The notes: a model not told the origin generated them from the sequence alone. A stretch of DNA of 64,000 nt from Mycobacterium sp. WUMAC-067 (GCF_020217485.1 NZ_JAEKMI010000024.1:1-64000); one strand, 5' to 3'. Positions 32,109 through 41,325 are shown, counted from the first letter of the stretch. Numbers and translations: made by a program.

Positions 32109-33197
32109 ATGACCACGCCCGACCCGGTGACCATCGAGGTCGCCGTCGACCCGTCGTACCCGGTGATCATCGGCACCGGCTTGCTGAACGAGCTCGAAGA
32201 GCTCCTGGGCGGCCGGCACAAGGTGGCCATCGTGCATCAACCGGTGCTGGCGGAGACCGCTGAGGTGATCCGAAGCCGGTTGGCGGACAAGGGCGTTGAC
32301 GCGCACCGCATCGAAATCCCGGACGCCGAAGACGGCAAGGATCTTCCCGTCGTGGGCTTCTTGTGGGAAGTGTTGGGCCGCATCGGGATTGGGCGCAAGG
32401 ACGCATTGGTCAGCCTGGGCGGCGGCGCGGCCACCGACGTCGCGGGTTTCGCGGCGGCCACCTGGCTGCGCGGCGTCGACATCGTGCACGTGCCCACGAC
32501 GCTGCTGGGCATGGTCGACGCGGCCGTCGGCGGCAAGACCGGCATCAACACCGACGCGGGCAAGAACCTGGTCGGGTCGTTCCATCAGCCCCGCGCGGTC
32601 CTGGTCGACCTCGCGACGCTGCAGACGTTGCCGCCCAACGAACTCGTCGCCGGGATGGCCGAAATCGTCAAGGCGGGCTTCATCGCCGACCCGGTGATCC
32701 TCGACCTCATCGAGGCCGACCCGAAGGCCGCGGTGGATCCGTCGGGCGAGGTGCTCGCGGAGCTGATCCGCCGCGCGATCGCCGTCAAGGCGGAGGTCGT
32801 CGCCGCCGACGAGAAGGAGTCGGAGCTGCGCGAAATCCTCAACTACGGGCACACATTGGGGCACGCGATCGAACGCCGTGAGCGCTACGAATGGCGGCAC
32901 GGTGCGGCGGTCTCGGTGGGCCTGGTCTTCGCCGCGGAACTGGCCCGCCTCGCCGGGCGCCTCGACGACGCCACCGCCCAGCGCCACCGCACCATCCTGT
33001 CCGCGCTCGGTCTGCCGGTCAGCTACGACGCCGACGCGCTGCCGCAGCTGCTGGAATACATGGCGGGAGACAAGAAGTCGCGCGCCGGTGTGCTGCGGTT
33101 CGTGGTCCTCGACGGGCTGGCCAAGCCGGGCCGGCTGGCCGGGCCCGACCCGTCGCTGCTGGCGGCGGCGTACGCCGGACTCGCGGAGGTCTCATGA
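32109..33197 (+). CDS. aroB: 3-Dehydroquinate synthase
   Basis: 362 residues. NAD-binding and metal-binding blocks of DHQS are clear: SLGGGAATDVAGFAAATWLRG, PTTLLGMVDAAVGGKTGIN, the zinc ligands Glu in AGMAEIVKAG, and His in NYGHTLGHAIE and WRHGAAVSVG. It converts DAHP to 3-dehydroquinate, the second step of the shikimate pathway. The start is ATG 32109 after GGGGAGGAG; the stop overlaps aroQ as ATGA. Confidence 0.97.
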   Translation: MTTPDPVTIEVAVDPSYPVIIGTGLLNELEELLGGRHKVAIVHQPVLAETAEVIRSRLADKGVDAHRIEIPDAEDGKDLPVVGFLWEVLGRIGIGRKDALVSLGGGAATDVAGFAAATWLRGVDIVHVPTTLLGMVDAAVGGKTGINTDAGKNLVGSFHQPRAVLVDLATLQTLPPNELVAGMAEIVKAGFIADPVILDLIEADPKAAVDPSGEVLAELIRRAIAVKAEVVAADEKESELREILNYGHTLGHAIERRERYEWRHGAAVSVGLVFAAELARLAGRLDDATAQRHRTILSALGLPVSYDADALPQLLEYMAGDKKSRAGVLRFVVLDGLAKPGRLAGPDPSLLAAAYAGLAEVS

Positions 33198-33652
33198 GCA
33201 CGACGGCGAACGTGAACGTGCAGGTGATCAATGGCCCCAACCTGGGGCGGCTGGGACGGCGCGAGCCCGACGTGTACGGCGACACGACGCATGAGCAGCT
33301 GGCGACGCTGATCGAACGGGAAGCCACCGAGCTCGGCCTCAAAGCCGTTGTGCGGCAAAGCGACAACGAGGCGCAGCTACTGGACTGGATCCACGCGGCG
33401 GCCGACGCGAAAGAACCGGTCATCCTCAACGCCGGCGGCCTGACCCACACCTCGGTGGCGCTGCGCGACGCGTGCGCCGAATTGAGCGCGCCGCTGATCG
33501 AGGTGCACATCTCGAATGTGCATGCGCGCGAAGAGTTTCGGCGACACTCCTACCTCAGCCCGGTCGCGACCGGAGTGATCGTCGGTCTGGGCGTGCAGGG
33601 CTATCTGCTCGCCCTGCGCTACCTGGCCGCGGCGCCGAACGCTGCCGGCTAG
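33194..33652 (+). CDS. aroQ: 3-Dehydroquinate dehydratase, type II
   Basis: 152 residues, a flavodoxin-like dodecameric type II dehydroquinase (called aroD in M. tuberculosis). Active-site blocks: NGPNLGRLGRREPDVYG with the flexible-loop Arg and catalytic Tyr, NAGGLTHTSVALRDA, and EVHISNVHAREEFRRHSY with catalytic His. It is the last gene of the aro operon. Its TAG stop shares the CTAG palindrome (33649-33652) with the stop of the convergent membrane protein gene. Confidence 0.97.
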   Translation: MSTTANVNVQVINGPNLGRLGRREPDVYGDTTHEQLATLIEREATELGLKAVVRQSDNEAQLLDWIHAAADAKEPVILNAGGLTHTSVALRDACAELSAPLIEVHISNVHAREEFRRHSYLSPVATGVIVGLGVQGYLLALRYLAAAPNAAG

Positions 33653-34332
33653 TCCCTTTTCGGCTCCGTGCCGGGCTCGCCGGCGGTCGGGATGGTCTCG
33701 GTCTTCGGGTCGTCCTCGGACTTGGCGATGGTCTCGGTGGGGCCCTCGCGCTCGGCCGTGGCGACCGCCGCGGTCCGCTCCTCGGCGTGGGCGCCGGCCG
33801 CGGGAATCTCACCGGTGGGAGCGTCGTCGGCGCGCACCGCGGAGAACACGTCCGTGTCACCGTCCCGCTCGTGTTTTTCGCCGAGGCCGTGGTGCTTCTC
33901 CGGCGTCTTCTCGAACTGCCGGTCCACCCGCCAGCGGCCGATGGTCACGCCGATGATGCCGGGCAGGAAGACGCACAGCGCGGTGAACGCCGCGAACGTC
34001 GTCACCTCGTTGATCAACCCCCCCGTGTACAGCCCGGTGTACACCAGCGCGATCAGCCAGGAGACGGCGCCACTGAGCAGGCCCGCGACCAGGCCGGCCA
34101 GCAGCCAGGTCATCGCCAGATCGCCGCGGCGATCCGGATCGCGGTTGGCCGTGGCGTCGGCCCGGCCGTCCAGCACACCCCACACGGCGACCCCGATGAC
34201 GAACAGAAGCAGCAGCACCACGCTGAACAGACCAGCCTGCGTCTGCCACGCGTTGATCAGCGCACCTTGGAACAATCGAACGACGACCATCGCCGCGGCG
34301 TACACCAATCCGCGCAGCATCCAGTTACTCAT
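33649..34332 (-). CDS. B-4DMT-type four-helix membrane protein (Rv2536-like)
   Basis: 227 residues with four to five predicted membrane helices between residues 7 and 135 (MVVVRLFQGALINAWQ; FSVVLLLLFVIGVAVWGVL; MTWLLAGLVAGLLSGAVSWL; TFAAFTALCVFLPGIIGVTI). An acidic, low-complexity cytoplasmic tail rich in Glu, Thr and Ala follows (about 150-227). It corresponds to the B-4DMT family transporter annotation used for Rv2536. Transport has not been shown to my knowledge. It is divergent from pepQ with 33 bp between the start codons. Confidence 0.82.
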   Translation of the reverse strand: MSNWMLRGLVYAAAMVVVRLFQGALINAWQTQAGLFSVVLLLLFVIGVAVWGVLDGRADATANRDPDRRGDLAMTWLLAGLVAGLLSGAVSWLIALVYTGLYTGGLINEVTTFAAFTALCVFLPGIIGVTIGRWRVDRQFEKTPEKHHGLGEKHERDGDTDVFSAVRADDAPTGEIPAAGAHAEERTAAVATAEREGPTETIAKSEDDPKTETIPTAGEPGTEPKRD

Positions 34333-34351
34333 GGCCCAAAAGCGTAGCGAG

Positions 34352-34357
34352 TACCGT
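34352..34357 (+). promoter_or_regulatory. -10 element (TACCGT) for pepQ
   Basis: TACCGT ends eight bases before the GTG at 34366, and no Shine-Dalgarno lies between, which suggests a leaderless or nearly leaderless message. Confidence 0.45.
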
Positions 34358-34365
34358 CAAGACCC

Positions 34366-35484
34366 GTGACACATTCACAGCGTCGAGACAGGCTCAGAGC
34401 GCAGCTCGAGACCAGCGGACTGGATGCGCTGCTGGTCACGGACCTGGTCAACGTCCGTTATCTCTCCGGATTCACCGGATCGAACGGCGCGTTGCTGGTG
34501 TTCGCCGATGATTTCAACGAGGGAAGGCCCGTGTTGGCGACCGACGGCCGGTACCGAACCCAGGCCGCCGAACAGGCGCCGGACGTGGAAGTCGCCATCG
34601 AACGCGCGCTGGGACGCTATCTGGTCGGCCAGGCGGCCGAGGCGGGCGCGCGGAAGCTGGGTTTCGAAAGCAACGTGGTGACCGTCGATGGATTCGACGC
34701 CCTGGCCGCCGAGCTGGACGGCCGGAAGGCGCCCACCGAGCTGGTGAAGGCCGCCGGAACGGTCGAGGCGTTACGCGAGGTCAAGGACGCCGGCGAGGTC
34801 GCTCTGCTGCGCCTGGCCTGCGAGGCCGCCGACGCCGCGCTCACCGACCTGGTGGCGCGTGGCGGGCTGCGGCCCGGCCGCACCGAACGCGAGGTCAGCC
34901 GGGAGCTGGAGGCCCTGATGCTCGGTCACGGCGCCGACGGGATCTCGTTCGAGACCATCGTGGCCGCGGGGCCGAACTCGGCGATCCCGCATCATCGCCC
35001 CACCGACGCGGCGCTGGCGGTCGGCGATTTCGTCAAGATCGACTTCGGCGCGCTGGTCGGCGGTTACCACTCCGACATGACCCGCACGTTCGTGCTCGGC
35101 AAGGCCGCCGACTGGCAGCTGGAGATCTACCAGTTGGTCGCCGACTCGCAGCGGGCCGGCCGGGAGGCGTTGCACGCCGGCGCCGACCTGCGCGGGGTGG
35201 ACGCCGCGGCCCGCCAGGTGATCGCCGACGCCGGCTACGGCGAGCAGTTCAGCCACAGCCTGGGCCATGGCGTGGGCCTGGAGATCCACGAGGCGCCGGG
35301 CATCGGCGCCACGTCCACCGGCACCTTGCTGGGCGACTCCGTGGTGACCGTGGAGCCCGGCGTCTACCTGCCCGGCCGCGGCGGTGTCCGCATCGAGGAC
35401 ACCTTGGTGGTGCCGGAAAAGGGCCGCGCCCAGGCCCCGGAACTGCTGACCAAATTCCCCAAGGAGCTGGCCGTCCTCTCCTAG
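34366..35484 (+). CDS. pepQ: M24 Xaa-Pro aminopeptidase/dipeptidase
   Basis: 372 residues, the length recalled for Rv2535c. The creatinase-like N-domain (1-130) is followed by the pita-bread M24 domain with its five metal ligands: Asp in KIDFGALVGGYHSDMTRT (two), His in GHGVGLEIHE, Glu in VTVEPGVY and Glu in GVRIEDTL. It removes N-terminal residues before Pro or splits X-Pro dipeptides. It lies upstream of efp-nusB on the same strand. Confidence 0.94.
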   Translation: MTHSQRRDRLRAQLETSGLDALLVTDLVNVRYLSGFTGSNGALLVFADDFNEGRPVLATDGRYRTQAAEQAPDVEVAIERALGRYLVGQAAEAGARKLGFESNVVTVDGFDALAAELDGRKAPTELVKAAGTVEALREVKDAGEVALLRLACEAADAALTDLVARGGLRPGRTEREVSRELEALMLGHGADGISFETIVAAGPNSAIPHHRPTDAALAVGDFVKIDFGALVGGYHSDMTRTFVLGKAADWQLEIYQLVADSQRAGREALHAGADLRGVDAAARQVIADAGYGEQFSHSLGHGVGLEIHEAPGIGATSTGTLLGDSVVTVEPGVYLPGRGGVRIEDTLVVPEKGRAQAPELLTKFPKELAVLS

Positions 35485-35519
35485 CTCGGGGGGTTGTGCC
35501 CGCGAGTAAGGTCGGGGGC

Positions 35520-35753
35520 GTGAACGGGGTGGCACGGGGGTTGGTGCGCCTGCGGGATTTCCGGTGGGACATGTACGCCCAGCCCCTACGGGAGACACGG
35601 GTGGAGTTGCACGTCGTCTACTTCGCCGTGCACCTGCCGTTGGCCAGCGGGCTCACGCTGCGCGTCCCGCTGTTGACGATGATCAAACCGCTGCCTTCGA
35701 ATGAGAAGTCCGAGGAGCCATCCCGGGTCGACGGCCAGCGGGCCCACCGCTGA
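35520..35753 (+). CDS. Possible small protein, unknown
   Basis: A 77-residue frame in the 394-bp gap between pepQ and efp. GTG 35520 is preceded by AAGGTCGGGGG. The first 55 codons use G or C almost always at the third position, as in neighbouring genes, and the translation (LVRLRDFRWDMYAQPLRETR, then hydrophobic strands VELHVVYFAVHLPLAS) is not typical of shadow frames; the last 20 codons look weaker. No family is recognised. It could be a real short gene or a decayed one. Confidence 0.45.
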   Translation: MNGVARGLVRLRDFRWDMYAQPLRETRVELHVVYFAVHLPLASGLTLRVPLLTMIKPLPSNEKSEEPSRVDGQRAHR

Positions 35754-35810
35754 CGCGTTCCGCCCGCCGGCCCCCGACCCCGTGCCGCGGGCCTTGACCG
35801 GCGAGCACTC

Positions 35811-35816
35811 TAAACT
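35811..35816 (+). promoter_or_regulatory. -10 element (TAAACT) for efp
   Basis: TAAACT fits TAnnnT and would give a leader of about 55 nt ending in GAGGAGA before the efp GTG. A TTGACC lies only 11 bp upstream, too close for a normal -35. Confidence 0.4.
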
Positions 35817-35878
35817 GGCCGACAAGTCGCAGACAGTTCCGTAGCCGACTGTCCATCCCCGAGGAGACATACCGAACC

Positions 35879-36442
35879 GTGGCAAGCACTGCCGATTTCA
35901 AGAATGGACTGGTGCTGGTGATCGACGGCCAGCTGTGGCAGATCGTCGAGTTCCAGCACGTCAAGCCCGGCAAGGGCCCCGCGTTCGTGCGGACCAAGCT
36001 GAAGAACGTGCTCTCGGGCAAGGTCGTCGACAAGACCTACAACGCCGGGGTGAAGGTGGAGACCGCGACCGTGGACCGGCGCGACGCCACCTACCTGTAC
36101 CGCGACGGCTCGGACTTCGTGTTCATGGATAGCCAGGACTACGAACAGCATCCGCTGCCGGAATCGCTGGTCGGCGACGCCGCCCGGTTCCTGCTCGAGG
36201 GCCTGCCGGTGCAGGTGGCGTTCCACGACGGGGCGCCGCTGTACCTCGAGCTGCCGGTGTCGGTCGAAATGGAGGTCACCCACACCGAGCCCGGCCTGCA
36301 GGGCGACCGGTCCAGCGCCGGCACCAAACCCGCGACCGTGGAAACCGGGGCGGAGATCCAGGTGCCGCTGTTCATCAACACCGGGGACAAGCTGAAGGTG
36401 GACACCCGTGACGGCAGCTACCTGGGACGTGTCAACGCGTGA
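35879..36442 (+). CDS. efp: Elongation factor P
   Basis: 187 residues with the three OB-like EF-P domains. The tip loop that reaches the peptidyl-transferase centre is VKPGKGPAFVRTKLKN, with Lys at the position modified in some bacteria. No EpmA-like gene is seen here. EF-P relieves stalling at poly-proline. The start GTG 35879 follows GAGGAGA. Its stop overlaps the nusB start (GTGA), so the two are coupled. Confidence 0.97.
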   Translation: MASTADFKNGLVLVIDGQLWQIVEFQHVKPGKGPAFVRTKLKNVLSGKVVDKTYNAGVKVETATVDRRDATYLYRDGSDFVFMDSQDYEQHPLPESLVGDAARFLLEGLPVQVAFHDGAPLYLELPVSVEMEVTHTEPGLQGDRSSAGTKPATVETGAEIQVPLFINTGDKLKVDTRDGSYLGRVNA

Positions 36443-36948
36443 GCCGGCCCGTTAAAGGGCGACATCAGGCTCGCAAGCGCGCCGTCGACCTACTGTTCGA
36501 AGCCGAGGCGCGCGGACTGAGCCCCGCGGAGGTTGTCGACGTCCGCACCGGTTTGGCCGAGGCGAACCCCGAAATCGCGCCCCTGCAGCCGTATACGGCC
36601 GCGGCGGCGCGGGGCGTCGGCGAACACGCCGCGCACATCGACGACCTGATCAGCTCGCACCTGCAGGGCTGGACGCTGGACCGGCTGCCCGCCGTGGACC
36701 GCGCCATCCTGCGGGTCGCGGTGTGGGAGCTGCTGTACGCCGACGACGTGCCGGAGCCGGTCGCCGTCGACGAAGCCGTCCAGCTGGCCAAGGAGTTGTC
36801 CACCGACGACTCTCCGGGCTTCGTCAACGGGGTGCTCGGCCACGTCATGCTGGTGACCCCGCAGATCAGGGCGGCCGCCCAGGCCGTCCGGGGGGCGGTG
36901 GGTTCCGACGCCGCAGGCACAGCGGAGGACCGCGGACCGCAGCCATGA
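36439..36948 (+). CDS. nusB: Transcription antitermination factor NusB
   Basis: 169 residues: all-helical NusB fold with the N-terminal Arg-rich RNA-binding segment (RHQARKRAVDLLFEAEARG) and the conserved DRAILRVAVWELLY and AVDEAVQLAKELSTDDSPGF blocks. It joins NusE (S10) on boxA for rRNA antitermination. It is some 13 residues longer than the M. tuberculosis protein at the C-terminus. It overlaps both efp and the next gene by 4 bp. Confidence 0.96.
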   Translation: MSRPVKGRHQARKRAVDLLFEAEARGLSPAEVVDVRTGLAEANPEIAPLQPYTAAAARGVGEHAAHIDDLISSHLQGWTLDRLPAVDRAILRVAVWELLYADDVPEPVAVDEAVQLAKELSTDDSPGFVNGVLGHVMLVTPQIRAAAQAVRGAVGSDAAGTAEDRGPQP

Positions 36949-37346
36949 GCCGGTTGGAGCTGCGCCTGGTCGTTGCGGCCGTGCTGGCTGCGACGGTGGT
37001 GGTGGTCGCGGTGGTGTGCGCCGCCTACGGGTGGACCATCGTCGCCTCGGTGCTCTCGATCTTCGCGCTCGCGGTGGGCGCCTGGCTCTATCACTGCGCC
37101 GAACGGGTGGCCGTCGCCCGCCGCATCAGCACGGTGCGTTCGGCGGCCCGGCCGCTGCAGCCGCTGCTGCCGGTGATGGCCGCGATCATGGGCCTGACGC
37201 AGGGCGTGGTGCGAGCGCTGAGCGACGTCACCGACCTGCCGGCCCGCCGCCGGGAGTTGCCCGTGCTGCGGTGGGCGGACGGCGCCAGGGGCAACAGGCG
37301 GATGATCGAAAGTGACAGGGATAGCCACGAAGAACCGGATCGCTGA
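36945..37346 (+). CDS. Two-helix membrane protein, Rv2532c-like
   Basis: 133 residues, the length recalled for Rv2532c. Two N-terminal membrane helices (about 8-27 and 30-50) are followed by a basic amphipathic helix and a hydrophilic tail. Function unknown. ATG 36945 overlaps the nusB stop as ATGA, so it is the last gene of the efp-nusB unit; the next gene starts 96 bp downstream. Confidence 0.83.
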   Translation: MSRLELRLVVAAVLAATVVVVAVVCAAYGWTIVASVLSIFALAVGAWLYHCAERVAVARRISTVRSAARPLQPLLPVMAAIMGLTQGVVRALSDVTDLPARRRELPVLRWADGARGNRRMIESDRDSHEEPDR

Positions 37347-37442
37347 CCAATGCTGAGGTGAAATGACCACGGGCGGGGCGCGGCGGGTTGACAATACGAG
37401 CTGGACTGCAGCGGCGGCGATCCGAGAAGAACAGGTGAGGTC

Positions 37443-40304
37443 ATGATTCGATACAGCACCCAGCCGCGACGACTTCGAGTGTCCGCGCTGGCGGCGGTGG
37501 CCAACCCGTCGTACGCCCGTGTCGACACCTGGAACCTGCTCGACGACGCGTGCCGTCACCTCGCCGAGGTGGATCTCGCCGGCCTGGACAAAACCCACGA
37601 CGTCGCCCGGGTGAAGCGCCTGATGGATCGCATCGCCGCCTACGAGCGGTACTGGCTGTACCCGGGTGCGGAAAACCTGGCGGTCTTCCGCGCGCACCTG
37701 GAGAGCCTGTCCACGGTGCGGCTCACCGAAGAGGTCTCCCTGGCCGTGCGGCTGCTGAGCGAATATGGGGACCGCGCAGGCCTTTTCGACACCTCGGCCC
37801 CGCTGGATGACCAGGAGCTGGTGGCGCAGGCCAAACAGCAGCATTTCTACACCGTGTTGCTCGCCGACGACGCCCCGAGCACGGCGCCGGACAGCCTGGC
37901 CGAATGCCTGCGGGCGCTGCGTTGTCCGTCCGACGACGTGCAGTTCGAGATCCTAGTGGTCCCCAGCGTCGAGGACGCCATCACCGCGGTCGCGCTCAAC
38001 GGGGAGATCCAGGCCGCGATCATCCGCGACGACCTGCCGCTGCGCTCCCGCGACCGGTTGCCGCTGATGAACACGTTGCTCGGGCCCAACGAGGACGCGG
38101 ACGGAGTCATTCCCGACCGCGCCAACGACTGGGTGGAGTGCGGCGAGTGGATCAGGGAGCTGCGGCCCCACATCGACCTGTACCTGCTCACCGACGAGTC
38201 GATCGCGGCGGGCGACGACAGCGAACCCGATGTCTACGACCGGACGTTCTACCGGCTCAACGACGTCACCGATCTGCACAGCACGGTGCTCGCCGGTCTG
38301 CGAAACCGTTATGCCACACCATTTTTCGATGCCCTGCGGGCGTACGCGGCGGCGCCGGTCGGCCAGTTCCACGCGCTGCCCGTCGCGCGCGGCGCCAGCA
38401 TCTTCAACTCCAGGTCGCTGCAGGACATGGGGGAGTTCTACGGCCGCAACATCTTCATGGCCGAAACCTCCACCACCTCCGGCGGTCTGGACTCGCTGCT
38501 CGACCCGCACGGCAACATCAAGAAGGCGATGGACAAGGCCGCCAAAACGTGGAACGCCGACCACACCTACTTCGTCACCAACGGGACGTCGACCGCCAAC
38601 AAGATCGTCGTGCAGTCGCTGACCCGCCCCGGCGACATCGTGCTCATCGACCGCAACTGCCACAAGTCGCACCACTACGGGCTGGTGCTGGCCGGCGCCT
38701 ACCCGCTGTACCTGGACGCGTATCCGCTGCCGCAGTTCGCGATCTACGGGGCGGTGTCGCTGCGCACCATCAAGCAGACGCTGCTGGATCTGGAGGCGGC
38801 CGGCCAGTTGCACCGCGTGCGGATGCTGCTGCTGACCAACTGCACCTTCGACGGCGTCGTCTACAACCCGCTGCAGGTCATGCAGGAGGTGCTGGCCATC
38901 AAGCCGGACATCTGCTTCCTGTGGGACGAGGCATGGTACGCCTTCGCGACGGCGGTGCCGTGGGCCCGGCAGCGGACCGCGATGGTGGCCGCCGAGCGCC
39001 TCGAGCACATGCTGGTGTCACCGGAATACGTTGAGGAATACCGGAAGTGGGCCGCGTCGATGCAAGGCCTCGACCGGTCGGAGTGGATCGAGCGTGAGCT
39101 GATGCCCGACCCGGCCACCGCGCGGGTGCGCGTGTACGCGACGCACTCCACGCACAAATCGCTGTCGGCGCTGCGGCAGGCGTCGATGATCCACGTCCGT
39201 GACCAGGATTTCAACGCGCTCACCCGCGACGCGTTCGGTGAGGCGTTCCTGACCCACACCTCGACTTCACCGAACCAGCAGCTCCTCGCGTCGCTGGACT
39301 TGGCGCGCCGGCAGGTCGACATCGAAGGGTTCCAACTGGTCCGGCAGGTCTACGACATGGCGCTGGTCTTCCGGCACCGGGTCCGCAAGGACCGGCTGAT
39401 CAGCAAGTGGTTCCGCATCCTCGATGAATCCGACCTGGTGCCAGAGGAATTCCGCGAGTCGTCGGTCAGTTCGTACCGCGAGGTCAGGCAGGGGGCGCTG
39501 GCCGAGTGGAACGAGGCGTGGCGCTCCGACCAGTTCGTGCTGGACGCGACCCGGGTGACCCTGTTCGTCGGCGCGACCGGGATGAACGGTTACGACTTCC
39601 GCGAGAAGATCCTGATGGAGCGGTTCGGCATCCAGATCAACAAGACGTCGATCAACAGCGTGTTGTTGATCTTCACGATCGGTGTCACCTGGTCGAGCGT
39701 GCACTACCTGCTCGACGTGTTGCGAAGGGTGGCAATCGATTTCGACCGCACCGAAAAGGCGGCGAGCGTGGCGGACCGGGCGCTGCAGGAGCGCCATGTC
39801 GAGGAGATCACCGAGGATCTGCCGCACCTGCCCGACTTCAGCGAGTTCGACGTCGCGTTCCGTCCCGTCGATCAATGCAACTTCGGGGACATGCGGTCGG
39901 CGTTCTACGCCGGATACGAAGAGTCCGATCGCGAGCACGTGCTGATCGGCATGGCCGGCCGGCGGCTGGCCGAGGGCAAGACGCTGGTGTCGACCACGTT
40001 CGTGGTGCCCTACCCGCCGGGCTTCCCGGTGCTGGTGCCCGGCCAGGTGGTCTCCAAGGAGATCGTCTACTTCCTCGCGCAGCTCGACGTCAAGGAAATC
40101 CACGGGTACAACCCGGATTTGGGGTTGTCGGTGTTCACCGAGACGGCGCTGGCGCGCATGGAAGCGCAACGCAACGCCGCGGCGGCCGCCGTGGGGTCGG
40201 TGACCGCGGCGTTCGAGCTGCCCGCGGACGCGTCCGGCATGAACGGGACGCGCAACGGCGCCGACGACGCCCGGGCGGTGCCGTCGGTGGCCGACAACAG
40301 CTGA
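37443..40304 (+). CDS. Orn/Lys/Arg-type PLP decarboxylase (Rv2531c-like)
   Basis: 953 residues, a fold-type I decarboxylase of the OKR group. An N-terminal wing/receiver-like domain of about 300 residues precedes the PLP domain, where the Schiff-base Lys572 lies in THSTHKSLSALRQ. SNP-like cofactor blocks TNGTSTANKIVVQ and DEAWYAFATAVPW (PLP-binding Asp and its stacking partner) are also clear. A C-terminal domain typical of these decarboxylases follows. It should decarboxylate a basic amino acid to a polyamine precursor; the specific substrate is not evident. ATG 37443 follows GTGAGG. A large accessory region begins immediately downstream. Confidence 0.92.
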   Translation: MIRYSTQPRRLRVSALAAVANPSYARVDTWNLLDDACRHLAEVDLAGLDKTHDVARVKRLMDRIAAYERYWLYPGAENLAVFRAHLESLSTVRLTEEVSLAVRLLSEYGDRAGLFDTSAPLDDQELVAQAKQQHFYTVLLADDAPSTAPDSLAECLRALRCPSDDVQFEILVVPSVEDAITAVALNGEIQAAIIRDDLPLRSRDRLPLMNTLLGPNEDADGVIPDRANDWVECGEWIRELRPHIDLYLLTDESIAAGDDSEPDVYDRTFYRLNDVTDLHSTVLAGLRNRYATPFFDALRAYAAAPVGQFHALPVARGASIFNSRSLQDMGEFYGRNIFMAETSTTSGGLDSLLDPHGNIKKAMDKAAKTWNADHTYFVTNGTSTANKIVVQSLTRPGDIVLIDRNCHKSHHYGLVLAGAYPLYLDAYPLPQFAIYGAVSLRTIKQTLLDLEAAGQLHRVRMLLLTNCTFDGVVYNPLQVMQEVLAIKPDICFLWDEAWYAFATAVPWARQRTAMVAAERLEHMLVSPEYVEEYRKWAASMQGLDRSEWIERELMPDPATARVRVYATHSTHKSLSALRQASMIHVRDQDFNALTRDAFGEAFLTHTSTSPNQQLLASLDLARRQVDIEGFQLVRQVYDMALVFRHRVRKDRLISKWFRILDESDLVPEEFRESSVSSYREVRQGALAEWNEAWRSDQFVLDATRVTLFVGATGMNGYDFREKILMERFGIQINKTSINSVLLIFTIGVTWSSVHYLLDVLRRVAIDFDRTEKAASVADRALQERHVEEITEDLPHLPDFSEFDVAFRPVDQCNFGDMRSAFYAGYEESDREHVLIGMAGRRLAEGKTLVSTTFVVPYPPGFPVLVPGQVVSKEIVYFLAQLDVKEIHGYNPDLGLSVFTETALARMEAQRNAAAAAVGSVTAAFELPADASGMNGTRNGADDARAVPSVADNS

Positions 40305-40308
40305 GCGC

Positions 40309-41109
40309 TCAGCCGGTGTCCGATTCGGCTTCCGCCGCATCCTCTTTGGGCCGGCCGGGGTGGCGGCCGGGACGCTGCGGTATGACCACGACCAATACCG
40401 CGATCAGCGCGGCGAGCACCGCCGAGGCGAGCGGGCGACTCCACGCCAGGCCGCCGTCGGCGACGGGCTTGTCGATGAAGTCGCCCACGGTCGCGCCCAG
40501 CGGCCTGGTGAGGATGAAGGCGATCCAGAACAGGGCGACGCGAGAAATGGAGGTCCAGTAGTACAGGGCGGCGACGACGGTGAGGCCGGCGGCGAATACC
40601 AACGCGCCGCGCTCGTAACCGAAATCGCGGGTATCGGCCAGCCAGTCGCCGAGCGCGGTTCCCAGCGTCTGCGAGAACGTGATGGTTGCCCAGTAGAAGG
40701 CCTCCACTTTCGGCGTCGAGACGGTGGAGACCGAGACGCTGCCTTGCGTCGCGCGCCAGAGCCCCAGGGCGGCCAGCAGGCAGCCCAGCAGCAGCAGCGA
40801 TCCGCCCGTGTAACCGATGCCCAGCGATCGGTCGGCGAAATCGGCCAGCACGGTGCCGAACGTCGTCGAGGCCACGATCGTCGCCCAGTACAGGGCCGCG
40901 CGGAATCGCTTGGCCAGGATTTGCGCGGCAACCAGCGCCACCAGCGCGACGCCGAAGATCCCGACGCCGGCCGCGTAACCCCAATTCAGCGTCATCGTGA
41001 CGGTGTCGCCGCCCGTCTCGCCCAACGTCGTGGCCAAGACCTTGATGACCCAGAAGCCGAGGGTGACCGCCGGCACCTTGGTCAACGCGTGTTTCGAAAC
41101 GTCCGTCAT
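40309..41109 (-). CDS. Four-repeat membrane protein, DUF347 (COG4705)
   Basis: 266 residues made of four repeats, each a helix pair ending in a Gly-Asp signature: TLGETGGD, TFGTVLADF, TLGTALGDW and PLGATVGDF, each preceded by W-x-x-K/T-type sequence (FWVIKVLATT, YWATIVAST, YWATITFSQ, FWIAFILTR). That is the DUF347 repeat of the COG4705 membrane-anchored family, whose function is unknown. About eight helices are expected. The start ATG has GGAAG, and a TACCGT -10 lies about 40 bp upstream (41154-41149). It is divergent from gntR, with 228 bp between. Confidence 0.87.
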   Translation of the reverse strand: MTDVSKHALTKVPAVTLGFWVIKVLATTLGETGGDTVTMTLNWGYAAGVGIFGVALVALVAAQILAKRFRAALYWATIVASTTFGTVLADFADRSLGIGYTGGSLLLLGCLLAALGLWRATQGSVSVSTVSTPKVEAFYWATITFSQTLGTALGDWLADTRDFGYERGALVFAAGLTVVAALYYWTSISRVALFWIAFILTRPLGATVGDFIDKPVADGGLAWSRPLASAVLAALIAVLVVVIPQRPGRHPGRPKEDAAEAESDTG

Positions 41110-41241
41110 GCGGGCATCTTCCGTTGTCGCTGGTTGTGCACGCCCACGGTAGCGCGCGTCGGGTTCTGCTCACCAAGATCACAAGGCCGGCGGGTGGGCG
41201 CGGGTGGCGCAATGGCGTGGCGGCCCGTGGTTTTAGCTGGT

Positions 41242-41260
41242 CGGGCCCGAATGGGGCCCG
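41242..41260. promoter_or_regulatory. Inverted repeat upstream of gntR
   Basis: CGGGCCC (41242-41248), loop GAATG, GGGCCCG (41254-41260): a perfect seven-base inverted repeat about 80 bp upstream of the regulator, in the divergent gap. It could be an operator or a chance GC-rich palindrome; position alone supports it. Confidence 0.35.
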
Positions 41261-41325
41261 GCGCAATACGTTCGGCCGCCGTCGTTGGCCCCCGTCGTCG
41301 GCCGGAAAGGGCCCCTGAGCTGCGT

